Below, one piece after another: positions 43,269 to 52,147 of a stretch of DNA of 64,000 nucleotides. The notes under the pieces are model-generated. The model was not told the origin of the DNA. It searched no databases and saw only the letters and a list, made by a program, of their open reading frames with translations. Source of the stretch: Salegentibacter sp. (GTDB lineage: Bacteria > Bacteroidota > Bacteroidia > Flavobacteriales > Flavobacteriaceae); the NCBI GenBank assembly GCA_024635795.1, contig JAGXIH010000003.1:1-64000 (forward strand), given 5' to 3'. The position numbers and the translations under genes are program-made. How positions within the stretch are numbered: position 1 is the first letter of the stretch; every line of letters starts with the position of its first letter.

Positions 43269-43358
43269 TCCCATAAGTGTGCTTTTAAAAGCTGCAAATA
43301 TACAATCTCAAAACAGGCGTTGTCAAGTAAATAAGAGTTTATTTGTCTTTGCCGGTGT

Positions 43359-44582
43359 TTAGGCCCCGTCTATGTTAAAGCCCAACTTTTTAAGATCCTT
43401 CCAGAAATCGGGATAAGACTTGGAAACCACCATGGCATCTTCTATTTCAAAAGGCACTTTGAGACCAAGAGGCGCGAAGGCCATCGCCATTCGGTGATCG
43501 TTATAGGTGGCTACGGAAACATTCTTCTTGAAATCTTTCTGCGGAATCAACTCCAGGCTATCATCTGAAATCTTTACTCTACCTCCAAATTTTTCGATTT
43601 CAGCTTTTAACGCGGCAAGCCGATCGGTTTCCTTTATTTTAAGGGTATGCAAACCTTTTAAGGTACATGGCACTCCTAGGGCAAGGCAGGTCACCGCAAT
43701 TGTCTGAGCGATATCGGGGGAATCTATTAAATTTTCTGAAAGACTCCTTGGTTTCTTTTGCGAGGTTTTTTTAAGCACTATCGCATCATTTTCGTAATGG
43801 GTTTCCACCCCAAACTGCCGGTAAATTTCAGAAATACAGCAGTCACCCTGCAGACTCTTTTCCCGGTAAATACTCAGTCTTAAATCCGCAGTTTCACTAA
43901 TAGCCGCGAGACTATAAAAGTAAGAAGCCGAACTCCAGTCTGATTCCACCGCGATGGTTTTGCTCTCAAGTTTTTCAGAAGGTTCTATTATTATCTTTCT
44001 TCCGGTAAATTCTCCCTTCATACCGGCATTCCTCATTATTTCGAGGGTCATATTGATGTATGGTGCGGAAGTCACCTGGCCCACCAGATCTATTTGTAGT
44101 CCGTTAGGTAATGAAGGCGCAATAAGCATCAAAGCCGAAATATACTGGCTGCTGATATTAGCCTGTACCTTCACTTCGTTTTCGGTAAGCGTTTTCCCTT
44201 TAATTCTCAATGGCGGAAAGCCTTCTTTCTTTTCATAACTTATATCGGCGCCCAGATTTCTTAAGGCATCTACCAATAGTTTCACAGGCCGTTCCTGCAT
44301 ACGTGGGCTTCCGGTTAATACTACTTCTCTGCCCTCTCTAGTGGCAAAATATGCTGTGAGAAAACGCATAGCCGTACCCGCGTGATGAATATCAATAAGC
44401 CCCCCATCGCTAGCTAAAGCCTTTTTCAGATATTGGGTATCATCACTATTGGATAGGTTCTCCACCTTAAGAGAAGGATATAAAGCCTGCAGAATAAGTA
44501 AGCGGTTCGATTCGCTTTTTGAACCGGTGATTTTCAGGTCTCCCGATAGCTGCCTTTTGTCGTTAAAAAGTTTGATCTTCAT
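43359..44582 (-). CDS. aroA: 3-phosphoshikimate 1-carboxyvinyltransferase (EPSP synthase)
   Basis: 407 residues. It joins phosphoenolpyruvate to shikimate 3-phosphate in the shikimate pathway, which feeds the Phe/Tyr operon further along. Seen: ITGSKSESNRLLILQAL (substrate loop), HAGTAMRFLTAYFA, GSPRMQERPVKLLVDALRNLGA, DWSSASYFYSLAAIS, KETDRLAALKAEIEKFGG and NDHRMAMAFAPLGL. It is slightly shorter than the E. coli enzyme. Small genes on the same strand lie upstream. Confidence 0.95.
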   Translation of the reverse strand: MKIKLFNDKRQLSGDLKITGSKSESNRLLILQALYPSLKVENLSNSDDTQYLKKALASDGGLIDIHHAGTAMRFLTAYFATREGREVVLTGSPRMQERPVKLLVDALRNLGADISYEKKEGFPPLRIKGKTLTENEVKVQANISSQYISALMLIAPSLPNGLQIDLVGQVTSAPYINMTLEIMRNAGMKGEFTGRKIIIEPSEKLESKTIAVESDWSSASYFYSLAAISETADLRLSIYREKSLQGDCCISEIYRQFGVETHYENDAIVLKKTSQKKPRSLSENLIDSPDIAQTIAVTCLALGVPCTLKGLHTLKIKETDRLAALKAEIEKFGGRVKISDDSLELIPQKDFKKNVSVATYNDHRMAMAFAPLGLKVPFEIEDAMVVSKSYPDFWKDLKKLGFNIDGA

Positions 44583-44595
44583 CCCCTTCTGTTTT

Positions 44596-44862
44596 TTATT
44601 TATTCCGGGAATTTTCCTTTTCCTTCATCTTAAACTGTCCAAAAGCAATGATGAAACCATAAGCCAGGGCTGCCACAAATTGTCCCAGGATGAAACGAAA
44701 TAATTTCTCGTCTTCGGTACGTTCCCTGAAAAAAGTGGCTATTTCAATTCCACCATATTCAAACAACATACTTACAAAATTATAAATTATAAGAAAGGAA
44801 ACCCCTAACAATATTACCGATTTCCAGAAGCTTTTTTGCGATACTATACTCTTAAAACCCAT
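44596..44862 (-). CDS. Small two-helix membrane protein
   Basis: 88 residues, function unknown. Two hydrophobic segments (SVILLGVSFLIIYNFVSML, about 15-33, and FILGQFVAALAYGFIIAFG, about 57-76) are joined by an acidic hydrophilic loop, with a positive C-terminal tail (KMKEKENSRNK). The start ATG shares one base with the stop of the MazG-like gene (TAATG), so translation is coupled; a 13-base gap separates it from aroA. Conservation in the operon would have to be tested. Confidence 0.75.
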   Translation of the reverse strand: MGFKSIVSQKSFWKSVILLGVSFLIIYNFVSMLFEYGGIEIATFFRERTEDEKLFRFILGQFVAALAYGFIIAFGQFKMKEKENSRNK

Positions 44863-45188
44863 TAGCGAAGTTTTTTATTATTCTTGTGGCGATCTTTATC
44901 TCGCTCAGTTTTAATGTCCAGCTTTTTATCGAAAGCCTCTTGCAAATTAACCCCGGTTTGGTTGGCTAGACACAGCACTACGAACATCACGTCTGCCAGT
45001 TCTTCTCCCAGGTCTTTATTCTTATCGCTTTCCTTCTCACTTTGTTCCCCATAGCGACGGGCAATTATTCGGGCAACCTCCCCTACTTCTTCGGTGAGTT
45101 GTGCCATATTGGTGAGCTCGTTAAAATAACGAACTCCATGTTCTTTTATCCAATCGTCTACCGCTTTTTGAGAGTTTTCTATATGCAT
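44862..45188 (-). CDS. MazG-like nucleotide pyrophosphohydrolase
   Basis: 108 residues. All-alpha NTP pyrophosphatase of the MazG/iMazG type: helix 1 with NSQKAVDDWIKEHGVRYF, the metal-binding ELTNMAQLTEEVGEVARIIARRYGE (EExxE) and the second acidic helix DLGEELADVMFVVLCLANQTG. It hydrolyses nucleoside triphosphates to monophosphate and PPi, which limits misincorporation. The start at 45188 (MHIENSQKAV) fits the family; the frame extends to 45260 but that sequence is not family-like. A TTCTTG-type repeat lies just upstream. Confidence 0.87.
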   Translation of the reverse strand: MHIENSQKAVDDWIKEHGVRYFNELTNMAQLTEEVGEVARIIARRYGEQSEKESDKNKDLGEELADVMFVVLCLANQTGVNLQEAFDKKLDIKTERDKDRHKNNKKLR

Positions 45189-45290
45189 ATTATCTTTTTT
45201 TATTTCCTTCCTGCCCATATTCGTGTAAACCGAAACCACTACCCCATTGCCCGCTTCCATTGATTCCTGGGTCTTGGCTCTCTATTCTTT

Positions 45291-45320
45291 ATTCTTGTTT
45301 CTTGTTTCTTGAATCTTGAA
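45291..45320. repeat. Degenerate TTCTTG tandem repeat
   Basis: Repeating attcttg/tttcttg units run for about 30 bases between dtd and the MazG-like gene. A similar ttattcttc run lies at about 62249-62270. It looks like a simple-sequence tract. Confidence 0.55.
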
Positions 45321-45324
45321 CATT

Positions 45325-45777
45325 CTAAGTCCGGTTCTTAGAATCCATTAAGATTGTTACCGGGCCGTCATTGATCAATTCCACTTTCATATCGGCACCA
45401 AATTCACCTGTTCCCACCGGTTTCCCCAAACTTTCTTCGAGTGTTTTTATGAATTTCTCGTAAAGCGGAATTGCCACTTCAGGTTTTGCAGCCTGAATAT
45501 AACTAGGCCTGTTTCCTTTTTTAATGCTCGCATGCAAGGTAAACTGGCTCACTACAATGGCGTCTCCATCTACATCAAGAAGAGAATCATTCATAACCCC
45601 TTCCCCATCATTAAAAATGCGCATCTTAACTATCTTGTTGCAAAGCCACTTAATGTCCTCTTCGGTATCGGCATTCTCAATTCCTAGTAGGATCACCAGG
45701 CCATTTTTGATCACCGCATTAATTTCGCGGTTTGTGCTTACCGAGGCTTTGGAAACACGTTGAAGAACTACTCTCAT
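45325..45777 (-). CDS. dtd: D-aminoacyl-tRNA deacylase
   Basis: 150 residues. It hydrolyses D-aminoacyl-tRNA to recycle tRNA and protect translation. Family motifs: MRVVLQRVSKASVSTN at the N-terminus, VVSQFTLHASIKKGNRPSYI (SQFTL catalytic part) and VGTGEFGADMKVELINDGPVT (GxxxFGxxM, NGPVT-type with D in place of N before GP). The start overlaps rsgA by four bases. Confidence 0.95.
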   Translation of the reverse strand: MRVVLQRVSKASVSTNREINAVIKNGLVILLGIENADTEEDIKWLCNKIVKMRIFNDGEGVMNDSLLDVDGDAIVVSQFTLHASIKKGNRPSYIQAAKPEVAIPLYEKFIKTLEESLGKPVGTGEFGADMKVELINDGPVTILMDSKNRT

Positions 45778-46724
45778 TCTTTTTTATAAATATCGGTTCG
45801 GTAATTATCTTCTTCCCCTTCCAGGATCTGCAAATAACTTTTATACCGGCTCCAGGCTATCTTCCCCTCTTCCAATGCCTCCTTGACAGCGCATTGTGGT
45901 TCTTCGAGATGCATACAGTTATGAAACTTACAGTTTTGCTTTACTCTGAAAAACTCAGGGAAATAATTGCCCAGTTCTTCCCGCTCAATATCTACCACCC
46001 CAAAACCTTTAATTCCCGGGGTATCTATTATTCTGGCATCAAAACTAAGGTCAAACATTTCAGCGAAAGTTGTAGTATGCTGCCCCTGCTTATGCTGCCC
46101 GGAAATTTCTGAAGTCTTTAAATTAAGTCCGGGCTCCAGGGCATTTATTAAAGTAGACTTACCTGTACCACTATGACCTGAGAACATACTGGTTTTCCCC
46201 AGCATCATCTCTTTTACTTTTTCTACATTCTTTCCGGTTTTTGCTGAAATTCCAATGCATTCATACCCTACTTCCCGGTATAATGCTGCCAGGTATTTTA
46301 TCTCCACCAATTCATCTTCATTATAAGTATCAACTTTATTGAAAAGCAATACAGCCTTAATGCCGTAAGCTTCCGCAGTTATCAAAAACCGATCTATAAA
46401 AGTGGTAAAGGTTGGCGGATTGTTCAGGGTGATAAGCAAAAACACCTGATCAATATTCGAAGCGATAATATGGATTTGCTTGGAAAGATTAACCGATTTA
46501 CGAATAATGTAGTTTTCGCGTTTATCAATTTTCTTGATCACTCCCTGCTCCGCACCTTCCTTGTCTTCAATATCAAATTCCACCTTGTCACCAACGGCCA
46601 CAGGGTTTGTACTCTTAATTCCTTTTATTCGGAATTTCCCCTTGATGCGGCAGTCGTAATACTTGCCATTTTCGCCTTTGACATAATACCAACTACCGGT
46701 AGATTTATAAACAGTTCCTTTCAT
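45774..46724 (-). CDS. rsgA: Small ribosomal subunit biogenesis GTPase RsgA
   Basis: 316 residues. Circularly permuted GTPase that checks 30S subunit maturation. An N-terminal OB fold (MKGTVYKSTGSWYYVKGENG) is followed by G motifs in permuted order: LLFNKVDTY (G4), IGISAKTG (G5), GHSGTGKSTLINAL (G1) and DTPGIKGFG (G3). A C-terminal zinc site follows (CKFHNCMHLEEPQCAVKEAL). All parts are intact. It overlaps dtd by four bases and lies downstream of the aroG-type gene by about 107 bases. Confidence 0.96.
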   Translation of the reverse strand: MKGTVYKSTGSWYYVKGENGKYYDCRIKGKFRIKGIKSTNPVAVGDKVEFDIEDKEGAEQGVIKKIDKRENYIIRKSVNLSKQIHIIASNIDQVFLLITLNNPPTFTTFIDRFLITAEAYGIKAVLLFNKVDTYNEDELVEIKYLAALYREVGYECIGISAKTGKNVEKVKEMMLGKTSMFSGHSGTGKSTLINALEPGLNLKTSEISGQHKQGQHTTTFAEMFDLSFDARIIDTPGIKGFGVVDIEREELGNYFPEFFRVKQNCKFHNCMHLEEPQCAVKEALEEGKIAWSRYKSYLQILEGEEDNYRTDIYKKE

Positions 46725-46831
46725 TCACGTAATGCTTTTTTAACCTCATAGGGGTTAGAGCCCTTTGCGGTTTGCTAAAATAGCAATTACTGCTTGCTTT
46801 TTAACCAAAAAATCATTGAAAACCAAAGCGG

Positions 46832-47914
46832 TTACCCTTTCATGATCTTCTCCTGGTGATTGATAGATTCCTGGTGAACCGCCTTGAACAACCTAAGGAT
46901 AAATTCTTCGCTTAAGCCGTGCTGCTCCCCTTCAAGCACCATATTTCCAAGGATTTCATTCCATCTTTTAGTTTGAAGTACCGATACGTTCTGGGCCTTT
47001 TTCACTTTTCCAATTTCATCGGAAACTTTCATTCTTCTTGAAAGCAACTCGATCAATTGGTTATCGGCTACATCGATCTGGGCTCTGAGGTTGCTGAGTT
47101 TATTCTGAAACTCTTCACTTTCTGAAATCTCTTTCCTTATCTTCAAATCTTTCATTATTTGAACAAGAGTTGCAGGAGTGATTTGTTGTGCAGCGTCACT
47201 CCAGGCATCATCTGGTGTATGATGGGTTTCTACCATAAGACCATCATAGTTCAAATCCAGGGCGGTCTGGCAAAGATCAAAGATAATATCTCTTCTTCCC
47301 GCAATATGCGACGGATCAAGGATTAATGGCAGGTCTGGAAATTTATTCTGAAGCTCGATTGCGATTTGCCACTCCGGGTTGTTTCTGTATTTTGTCTTTT
47401 CGTAAGCTGAAAATCCGCGATGAATCACCCCAAGATTTTTAATGTCTGCTGTGTACAATCTTTCTACAGCTCCCAGCCAAAGAGAAAGATCAGGGTTAAC
47501 CGGATTTTTCACTAAAACAGTTTTATCGGTACCCTTTAAGGCATCGGCGATCTCCTGTACAATAAAAGGAGAAACGGTGGTACGGGCTCCAATCCAGAGA
47601 ATATCGACATCATACTCCAGGGCAAGGTCTACATGGTTTGCATTCGCAACCTCGGTAGTGGTCAACATTCCGGTTTCTTCTTTGGCCTTTTTCAACCATT
47701 TTAAACCAAGTGCGCCAACACCTTCAAAATTTCCAGGTCTTGTTCTGGGTTTCCAAATTCCCGCCCGAAGCACAGTGGCATCGGTATCTTTTAATTGATG
47801 CGCGATCTTCAAAACCTGTTCTTCAGTTTCGGCACTGCAGGGCCCGGCGATTACCAGGGGATGATCTAAGCCGAAATCGTCCAGCCATTTCCTCATTTCC
47901 TTCTTGTTTTCCAT
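46832..47914 (-). CDS. Bifunctional DAHP synthase / chorismate mutase
   Basis: 360 residues. Residues about 1-260 form a type I-beta DAHP (3-deoxy-7-phosphoheptulonate) synthase: VIAGPCSAETEEQVLKIA, LRAGIWKPRTRPGNFEG, GLKWLKKAKEETGM, PLILDPSHIAGRRD and LMVETHHTPDDAWSDAAQQI. Residues about 268-355 are an AroQ-type chorismate mutase helix bundle (LRAQIDVADNQLIELLSRRMKVSDEIG). It starts aromatic synthesis and also makes prephenate, the substrate of the next two enzymes. This order (synthase first) is typical of Bacteroidota. It is the fourth structural gene of the operon behind the Phe/Tyr leader. Confidence 0.93.
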   Translation of the reverse strand: MENKKEMRKWLDDFGLDHPLVIAGPCSAETEEQVLKIAHQLKDTDATVLRAGIWKPRTRPGNFEGVGALGLKWLKKAKEETGMLTTTEVANANHVDLALEYDVDILWIGARTTVSPFIVQEIADALKGTDKTVLVKNPVNPDLSLWLGAVERLYTADIKNLGVIHRGFSAYEKTKYRNNPEWQIAIELQNKFPDLPLILDPSHIAGRRDIIFDLCQTALDLNYDGLMVETHHTPDDAWSDAAQQITPATLVQIMKDLKIRKEISESEEFQNKLSNLRAQIDVADNQLIELLSRRMKVSDEIGKVKKAQNVSVLQTKRWNEILGNMVLEGEQHGLSEEFILRLFKAVHQESINHQEKIMKG

Positions 47915-47938
47915 AATTGTAAAATTAATCTTTGAGTA

Positions 47939-48787
47939 TTAGTCTATTCCGTTTAAAATTGATTTTATATGATTTGTGCGTTGCATTTCCCGGTACACCC
48001 CCTGAAAATCGTCATCTTCTATAAGATTTTTAAAACGATTAAGATTAGCGATATATTCATTTAAGGTCTCCAGCACATTTTCTTTGTTTTGCTGAAAAAT
48101 AGGCGTCCACATTTCCGGAGAACTCTTAGCCAGTCTCACCGTAGAAGCGAAACCACTTCCGGCCAGGTCAAAAATATCCCGTTCGTTCTTTTCCTTTTCC
48201 AATACGGTTTTGCCAAGCATAAAGGAACTGATGTGCGAAAGATGTGATACATAGGCAATATGTTTATCGTGGGATTTCGGATCCATATATCTTATGCGCA
48301 TCCCCAGCCTTTGAAAGATTTCCAGCGCCCGTTCCTGCAGCTTAAAGGCTGTTTTTTCTACTTCGCAAATGATAATGGTTTTATTCCTGTACAAATTAGG
48401 AATGGCCGCCTCCGGGCCCGAAAATTCGGTTCCCGCGATTGGATGGGCTGCCAGGTAATTTCTTCTTCCGGGGTGATTTGCCACGGTTTTACAAATCCCT
48501 TCCTTGGTAGAACCGGCATCAAAAACCAGGGTGTTTTCATTTACCAGGTCCAGAACCTGTTCCAATACTCCGGGTGCAACATCTACCGGCACGGCAAGGA
48601 TGACCACATCTACCTGCTGTATATTTTCCAGTTCGGCCTGGTGATCTATCATCCCGAGAGCTTTGGCTTTGGCTAAATGCTCAGTATTGGCATCACAACC
48701 ATAAATTTCAGCTTCTGAAAAAGCCGATTTAATATCCAGCGCAAATGACCCTCCTATGAGCCCTACTCCTATAATCTGTACTTTCAT
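47939..48787 (-). CDS. tyrA: Prephenate dehydrogenase
   Basis: 282 residues. It oxidatively decarboxylates prephenate to 4-hydroxyphenylpyruvate, giving tyrosine after transamination. Rossmann start MKVQIIGVGLIGGSFAL, NAD-site DANTEHLAKA, TKEGICKTVANHPGRRNYLAAHPIAGTE (substrate histidine region) and DKHIAYVSHLSHISSFML. No mutase domain is attached; that is on the neighbouring DAHP synthase. It shares one base with the aminotransferase gene. Confidence 0.93.
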   Translation of the reverse strand: MKVQIIGVGLIGGSFALDIKSAFSEAEIYGCDANTEHLAKAKALGMIDHQAELENIQQVDVVILAVPVDVAPGVLEQVLDLVNENTLVFDAGSTKEGICKTVANHPGRRNYLAAHPIAGTEFSGPEAAIPNLYRNKTIIICEVEKTAFKLQERALEIFQRLGMRIRYMDPKSHDKHIAYVSHLSHISSFMLGKTVLEKEKNERDIFDLAGSGFASTVRLAKSSPEMWTPIFQQNKENVLETLNEYIANLNRFKNLIEDDDFQGVYREMQRTNHIKSILNGID

Positions 48788-49932
48788 TACTTTACCCGTT
48801 TAATAGCTCTTTTTATATTTTCTTCGGAAGCACATAGCGAAAACCTTACATAGCCCTCTCCCATGGCTCCAAATATGAATCCAGGCGCGATAAAAATGTT
48901 ATGTTTCTGAAGCAAAAATTCAACAAAAGTTTCAGAAGTCGTTCCGCTGGGAACCCGGGCCCAAACAAACATCCCGGTTTGGTCTTTTGCTGGTTCGCAT
49001 TGCAAAGCTTCAGCAAGTTCCAGCACCTTTTCTTTCCGATTTTGATAAATTTCATTCTGTTCACTAAACCAGTTTCCGTTGAGTCGCAAAGCAGCGGCTG
49101 CACCTACCTGTAGCGGATAAAACATCCCACTATCCATATTGGTTTTCACCTTTAGTACCGTATTAAGGTTTTGTTCGCTTCCGCAGAGCATCCCAATTCG
49201 CCATCCGGCCATATTAAAAGATTTGCTTAGGGAATTAAGTTCCAATACCACTTCTTTTGCACCTTCGGTTTGCAGAATGCTTTTAGGCTCATTATTCAGA
49301 ATAAAACTATAGGGATTATCATTGACAATAAGAATATTATGCCTTTTACCGAATTCCACGAGGTCCTTGAAAACCTGATCTGTAGCAGAAGCCCCGGTAG
49401 GCATATGAGGATAATTAACCCACATAAGCTTTACCTTGCTAAGGTCTCTGTTCGCCAGGCTTTCCAGATCCGGCAGCCAGTTTCCTTCCTCATTAAGTGG
49501 ATAATAAACCGCTTTTGCTCCCACCAGATTGGTCACCGAAGTATAAGTAGGGTAACCCGGATCGGGGATAAGCACCTCATCCCCATCATTCAAAAAGGCC
49601 ATGGAAATATGAGTGATGCCCTCTTTGCTCCCCATGAGTGGCAGGATCTCGGTTTCCTGATCGAGCGCTACCTTATATTGATTTCTATAGAATTCTGCGA
49701 TAGCCTTTCTAAAATCGGCCGTGCCTTTATATGGCTGATACTGGTGCGCCGCCGAATTCACCAAGGCCCCGTTTAGAGCTTTGATAACCTGTGGCGGCGG
49801 GGGTAGATCAGGACTACCAATTCCCAGATTTATAATATCCTTTCCCAATTCCTGCATAGCACGCACCTCTTTTAACTTGGTAGAGAAGTAGTACTCTTTT
49901 ACGTGTTTTAACCTGTTGGCCTGCGCTATCAT
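48787..49932 (-). CDS. Class I/II PLP-dependent aminotransferase
   Basis: 381 residues of fold-type I. DIINLGIGSPDLPPPPQVI, YQPYKGTADFRKAIAEFY and MWVNYPHMPTGASA resemble the aspartate/aromatic aminotransferase group. The PLP lysine is in ELNSLSKSFNMAGWRIGMLCG, and VRFSLCASEENIKRA closes the fold. In the Phe/Tyr operon it probably transaminates phenylpyruvate and 4-hydroxyphenylpyruvate. The start overlaps the pheA stop by four bases. Exact specificity is not known. Confidence 0.88.
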   Translation of the reverse strand: MIAQANRLKHVKEYYFSTKLKEVRAMQELGKDIINLGIGSPDLPPPPQVIKALNGALVNSAAHQYQPYKGTADFRKAIAEFYRNQYKVALDQETEILPLMGSKEGITHISMAFLNDGDEVLIPDPGYPTYTSVTNLVGAKAVYYPLNEEGNWLPDLESLANRDLSKVKLMWVNYPHMPTGASATDQVFKDLVEFGKRHNILIVNDNPYSFILNNEPKSILQTEGAKEVVLELNSLSKSFNMAGWRIGMLCGSEQNLNTVLKVKTNMDSGMFYPLQVGAAAALRLNGNWFSEQNEIYQNRKEKVLELAEALQCEPAKDQTGMFVWARVPSGTTSETFVEFLLQKHNIFIAPGFIFGAMGEGYVRFSLCASEENIKRAIKRVK

Positions 49933-50756
49933 ATCAAGCTGTTTTTATAAGTTCCTAATATTGTTAGTTGTTCGGTCATCACTTCCAGAATGCCTACCGC
50001 TTTTAAAAATTCCTCATAATTGTCAAAAGTAACATCGATAAAAAATGAATACTTCCACGGACTTTCGATAATAGGCATACTCTGTATCTTGCTCATATCA
50101 AGGTTGAAATCCCTTAGAATATTCAATACAGATACCAGGCTCCCCCGCTTGCTTTCCAATTCAAATTTCAGAGAAGCTTTATTTATTATATCACCGTTGG
50201 GTTCTTTCTTTTTTGTGCTGATAATTAAAAACCTGGTGGCATTGCTTTTTTTGGTATGAATACTTTCTGCCAGGATTTCCAACCCAAAGAGTTTTGCCGC
50301 CGCTTTGCTGGCTACAGCCGCAATTTTATGAGATTCCTTTTCTGCAATTCTTCTTGCCACCTCTGCGGTATCAGCATCTTCAATAAGTTTTATATGAGGA
50401 TATTGCTTGAAGAATTCTTTACACTGCAATAAGGCCATGGGATGTGAATACACCTTCTTGATATCCTCCAGCTTTTGGCCCGGAAGTACCATTAAATTCA
50501 TATCTATAGGAATATAATGCTCCCCCACCACCTGTAATTTATTCTCGTCAATAAGCGCGTAATTTGGTAGTATAGAACCCGCGATGCTATTCTCTATAGC
50601 CATCACCCCTTCGGAAGCATTGCCATTCACCAGACTTTTTGTTAGCTCGGTGAAAGACATACATTCCAGTACCGGCACATCTTCCTTATAATATTGTTGC
50701 GCCACCAAATGATGAAATGAACCCTGGATGCCTTGTATTGCTATTTTTCTTTCCAT
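49929..50756 (-). CDS. pheA: Prephenate dehydratase
   Basis: 275 residues. It converts prephenate to phenylpyruvate. The catalytic periplasmic-binding-like domain (about 1-180) holds IAIQGIQGSFHHLVAQQYY, EGVMAIENSIAGSILPNYALI and NATRFLIIS (TRF motif). A C-terminal ACT domain (about 190-270; FELESKRGSLVSVLNILRDF, then LDMSKIQSMPI) binds phenylalanine for feedback inhibition. It has no mutase domain. It is the first structural gene behind the leader; its ATG lies within about 20 bases of the terminator hairpin at 50775-50802, so attenuation would act on the whole operon. Confidence 0.95.
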   Translation of the reverse strand: MERKIAIQGIQGSFHHLVAQQYYKEDVPVLECMSFTELTKSLVNGNASEGVMAIENSIAGSILPNYALIDENKLQVVGEHYIPIDMNLMVLPGQKLEDIKKVYSHPMALLQCKEFFKQYPHIKLIEDADTAEVARRIAEKESHKIAAVASKAAAKLFGLEILAESIHTKKSNATRFLIISTKKKEPNGDIINKASLKFELESKRGSLVSVLNILRDFNLDMSKIQSMPIIESPWKYSFFIDVTFDNYEEFLKAVGILEVMTEQLTILGTYKNSLI

Positions 50757-50769
50757 TCAAATTTTGCAT

Positions 50770-50802
50770 AAAAAAAAAGTCCCGATTTGTATCGGGACTT
50801 TT
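50770..50802 (-). terminator. Attenuator terminator before pheA
   Basis: A perfect 12-bp stem, aaaagtcccgat (plus strand 50775-50786) with atcgggactttt (50791-50802), has loop ttgt, and an A-run at 50770-50778 gives nine U's on the minus strand. It lies after the leader stop codon and immediately before pheA, the expected place for an attenuator. Confidence 0.88.
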
Positions 50803-50823
50803 CTATATAATTTCTTTACTTAA

Positions 50824-50901
50824 TTACATAACATTCCCGTTCCTATCTCTGAAATAGAAATAAAAATAAAAGAATGTGTTCCAGCGAATTAAGTTGATCA
50901 T
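50824..50901 (-). CDS. Phe/Tyr leader peptide of the pheA operon
   Basis: 25 codons on the minus strand, beginning MINLIRWNT and continuing FFYFYFYF before RDRNGNVM and a TAA. Eight consecutive codons are Phe or Tyr (five Phe, three Tyr), which is extremely unlikely by chance directly upstream of pheA. A 7-bp stem pairs TTTCTAT (50854-50860) with ATAGGAA (50840-50846) across the end of that run; freed, the following CGGGA (50835-50839) could pair with TCCCG (50793-50797) of the terminator's 5' arm. A stalled ribosome at low Phe-tRNA or Tyr-tRNA would thus favour read-through. The coding is seen directly; the mechanism is inferred. Confidence 0.85.
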   Translation of the reverse strand: MINLIRWNTFFYFYFYFRDRNGNVM

Positions 50902-51108
50902 TGTTTCTTCGTTATGGGGCTAAAGTAGAATATAAATTCAGAATGAAAAACATTTTCAATAAAATTTTTATGCTTTTTACGGGCTTGCTCTAAATTTATC
51001 TGGTTTGTCTTCAAATTATAAAGATCTGGCTAATCCAGCCCTTTGAAATTCCGAATTATGTAATCCCAGCCCATACTTTTATGAAGATGGATTTCGTTTA
51101 TAATTACT

Positions 51109-51116
51109 TATTTTTG
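51109..51116 (+). promoter_or_regulatory. -7 box of gldA
   Basis: TATTTTTG lies 14 bases before the gldA ATG, implying a very short untranslated leader. No TTG is found at -33 distance. Confidence 0.45.
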
Positions 51117-51130
51117 AAAAAAGAACAGCT

Positions 51131-52027
51131 ATGTCTATTTCGGTAGAAGGAATTTCAAAATTTTATGGGGAACAAAAAGCCCTGGACGAGGTTTCGTTTT
51201 CGGTCACACGAGGGGAAATCGTGGGTTTTTTAGGCCCAAACGGCGCCGGTAAATCCACCCTGATGAAAATCCTCACTGGTTATCTTCCCGCTTCTGAAGG
51301 CGAGGCGTCAGTGAATGGTATTCCCCTTGAAGAAAACCTGCACCAGATTCAGCAGAACATCGGTTATTTACCGGAAAATAATCCGCTTTATACTGAAATG
51401 TACGTTCGGGAATATTTGGAGTTCAATGCAAAGGTCTATAAGACCGATAAATCCCGGATTGAAGAAGTGATAATACTCACCGGCCTTAAACCCGAAGCTA
51501 ATAAAAAAATAGAACAGCTCTCTAAAGGTTATCGCCAACGCGTTGGTCTGGCTGCAGCCCTGCTCCACGACCCCGAAGTTCTGATCCTTGACGAGCCCAC
51601 TACCGGACTCGACCCCAACCAGCTGGTTGAAATACGTAGCCTCATCCGGAATATTGGCAAGGACAAAACCGTTTTCCTTTCCACCCATATCATGCAGGAA
51701 GTAGAGGCCGTTTGCGACAGGGTGATTATTATAAATAAGGGAAAGATTGTAGCCGATAAAAAACTAAATGATCTGCGGGCAGAGAAAGAACAGGTGATTC
51801 ATGTAGAATTTGATTACCTGGTTGAACCGGTGGCCATCCAAAAAATCCCGCATTTGGTATCTTCCCGGAATATTGGCGGATTTGCCTGGGAACTTACCTT
51901 CGATACAAAAAAGGACATGCGCCCTGCAGTCTTTGATTTCGCCCACGATAACGGACTAAAAACCCTTCAGCTCAACCAAAAAACAAAAAACCTGGAAAGC
52001 TTATTTGCTGAATTGACGGTCCCCTAG
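51131..52027 (+). CDS. gldA: ABC transporter ATP-binding protein GldA
   Basis: 298 residues. Walker [14 protein letters not shown]-loop [15 protein letters not shown], signature [16 protein letters not shown], Walker [13 protein letters not shown] and H-loop [14 protein letters not shown]. The long C-terminal part (from about 215) is typical of GldA, the ATPase of the Gld transporter needed for flavobacterial gliding. The permease genes gldF and gldG are not in this window. The -7 box sits just before the start. It converges on the GIN-domain gene. Confidence 0.88.
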   Translation: MSISVEGISKFYGEQKALDEVSFSVTRGEIVGFLGPNGAGKSTLMKILTGYLPASEGEASVNGIPLEENLHQIQQNIGYLPENNPLYTEMYVREYLEFNAKVYKTDKSRIEEVIILTGLKPEANKKIEQLSKGYRQRVGLAAALLHDPEVLILDEPTTGLDPNQLVEIRSLIRNIGKDKTVFLSTHIMQEVEAVCDRVIIINKGKIVADKKLNDLRAEKEQVIHVEFDYLVEPVAIQKIPHLVSSRNIGGFAWELTFDTKKDMRPAVFDFAHDNGLKTLQLNQKTKNLESLFAELTVP

Positions 52028-52147
52028 CCCCTAAAAGAAGAATATTTCAAAGTTTATTTGCTGAAATACCCGGCAATTCCAGGAGCAAAAAACCTAAATA
52101 AATTTTCAATTATTATACTCCCCCATCGGGGGCCCGAGGGGCCGGAC

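Noticed and set aside
49270-49776. Plus-strand 168-codon open frame inside the aminotransferase gene
   Set aside because: Shadow of a conserved gene, no promoter, no domain.
52028-52147. Repeat of TTATTTGCTGAA just after gldA, giving an SLFAEIPG-like translation
   Set aside because: A 12-base duplication of the gldA end in another frame; no start, no terminator, so probably a chance or minor duplication.
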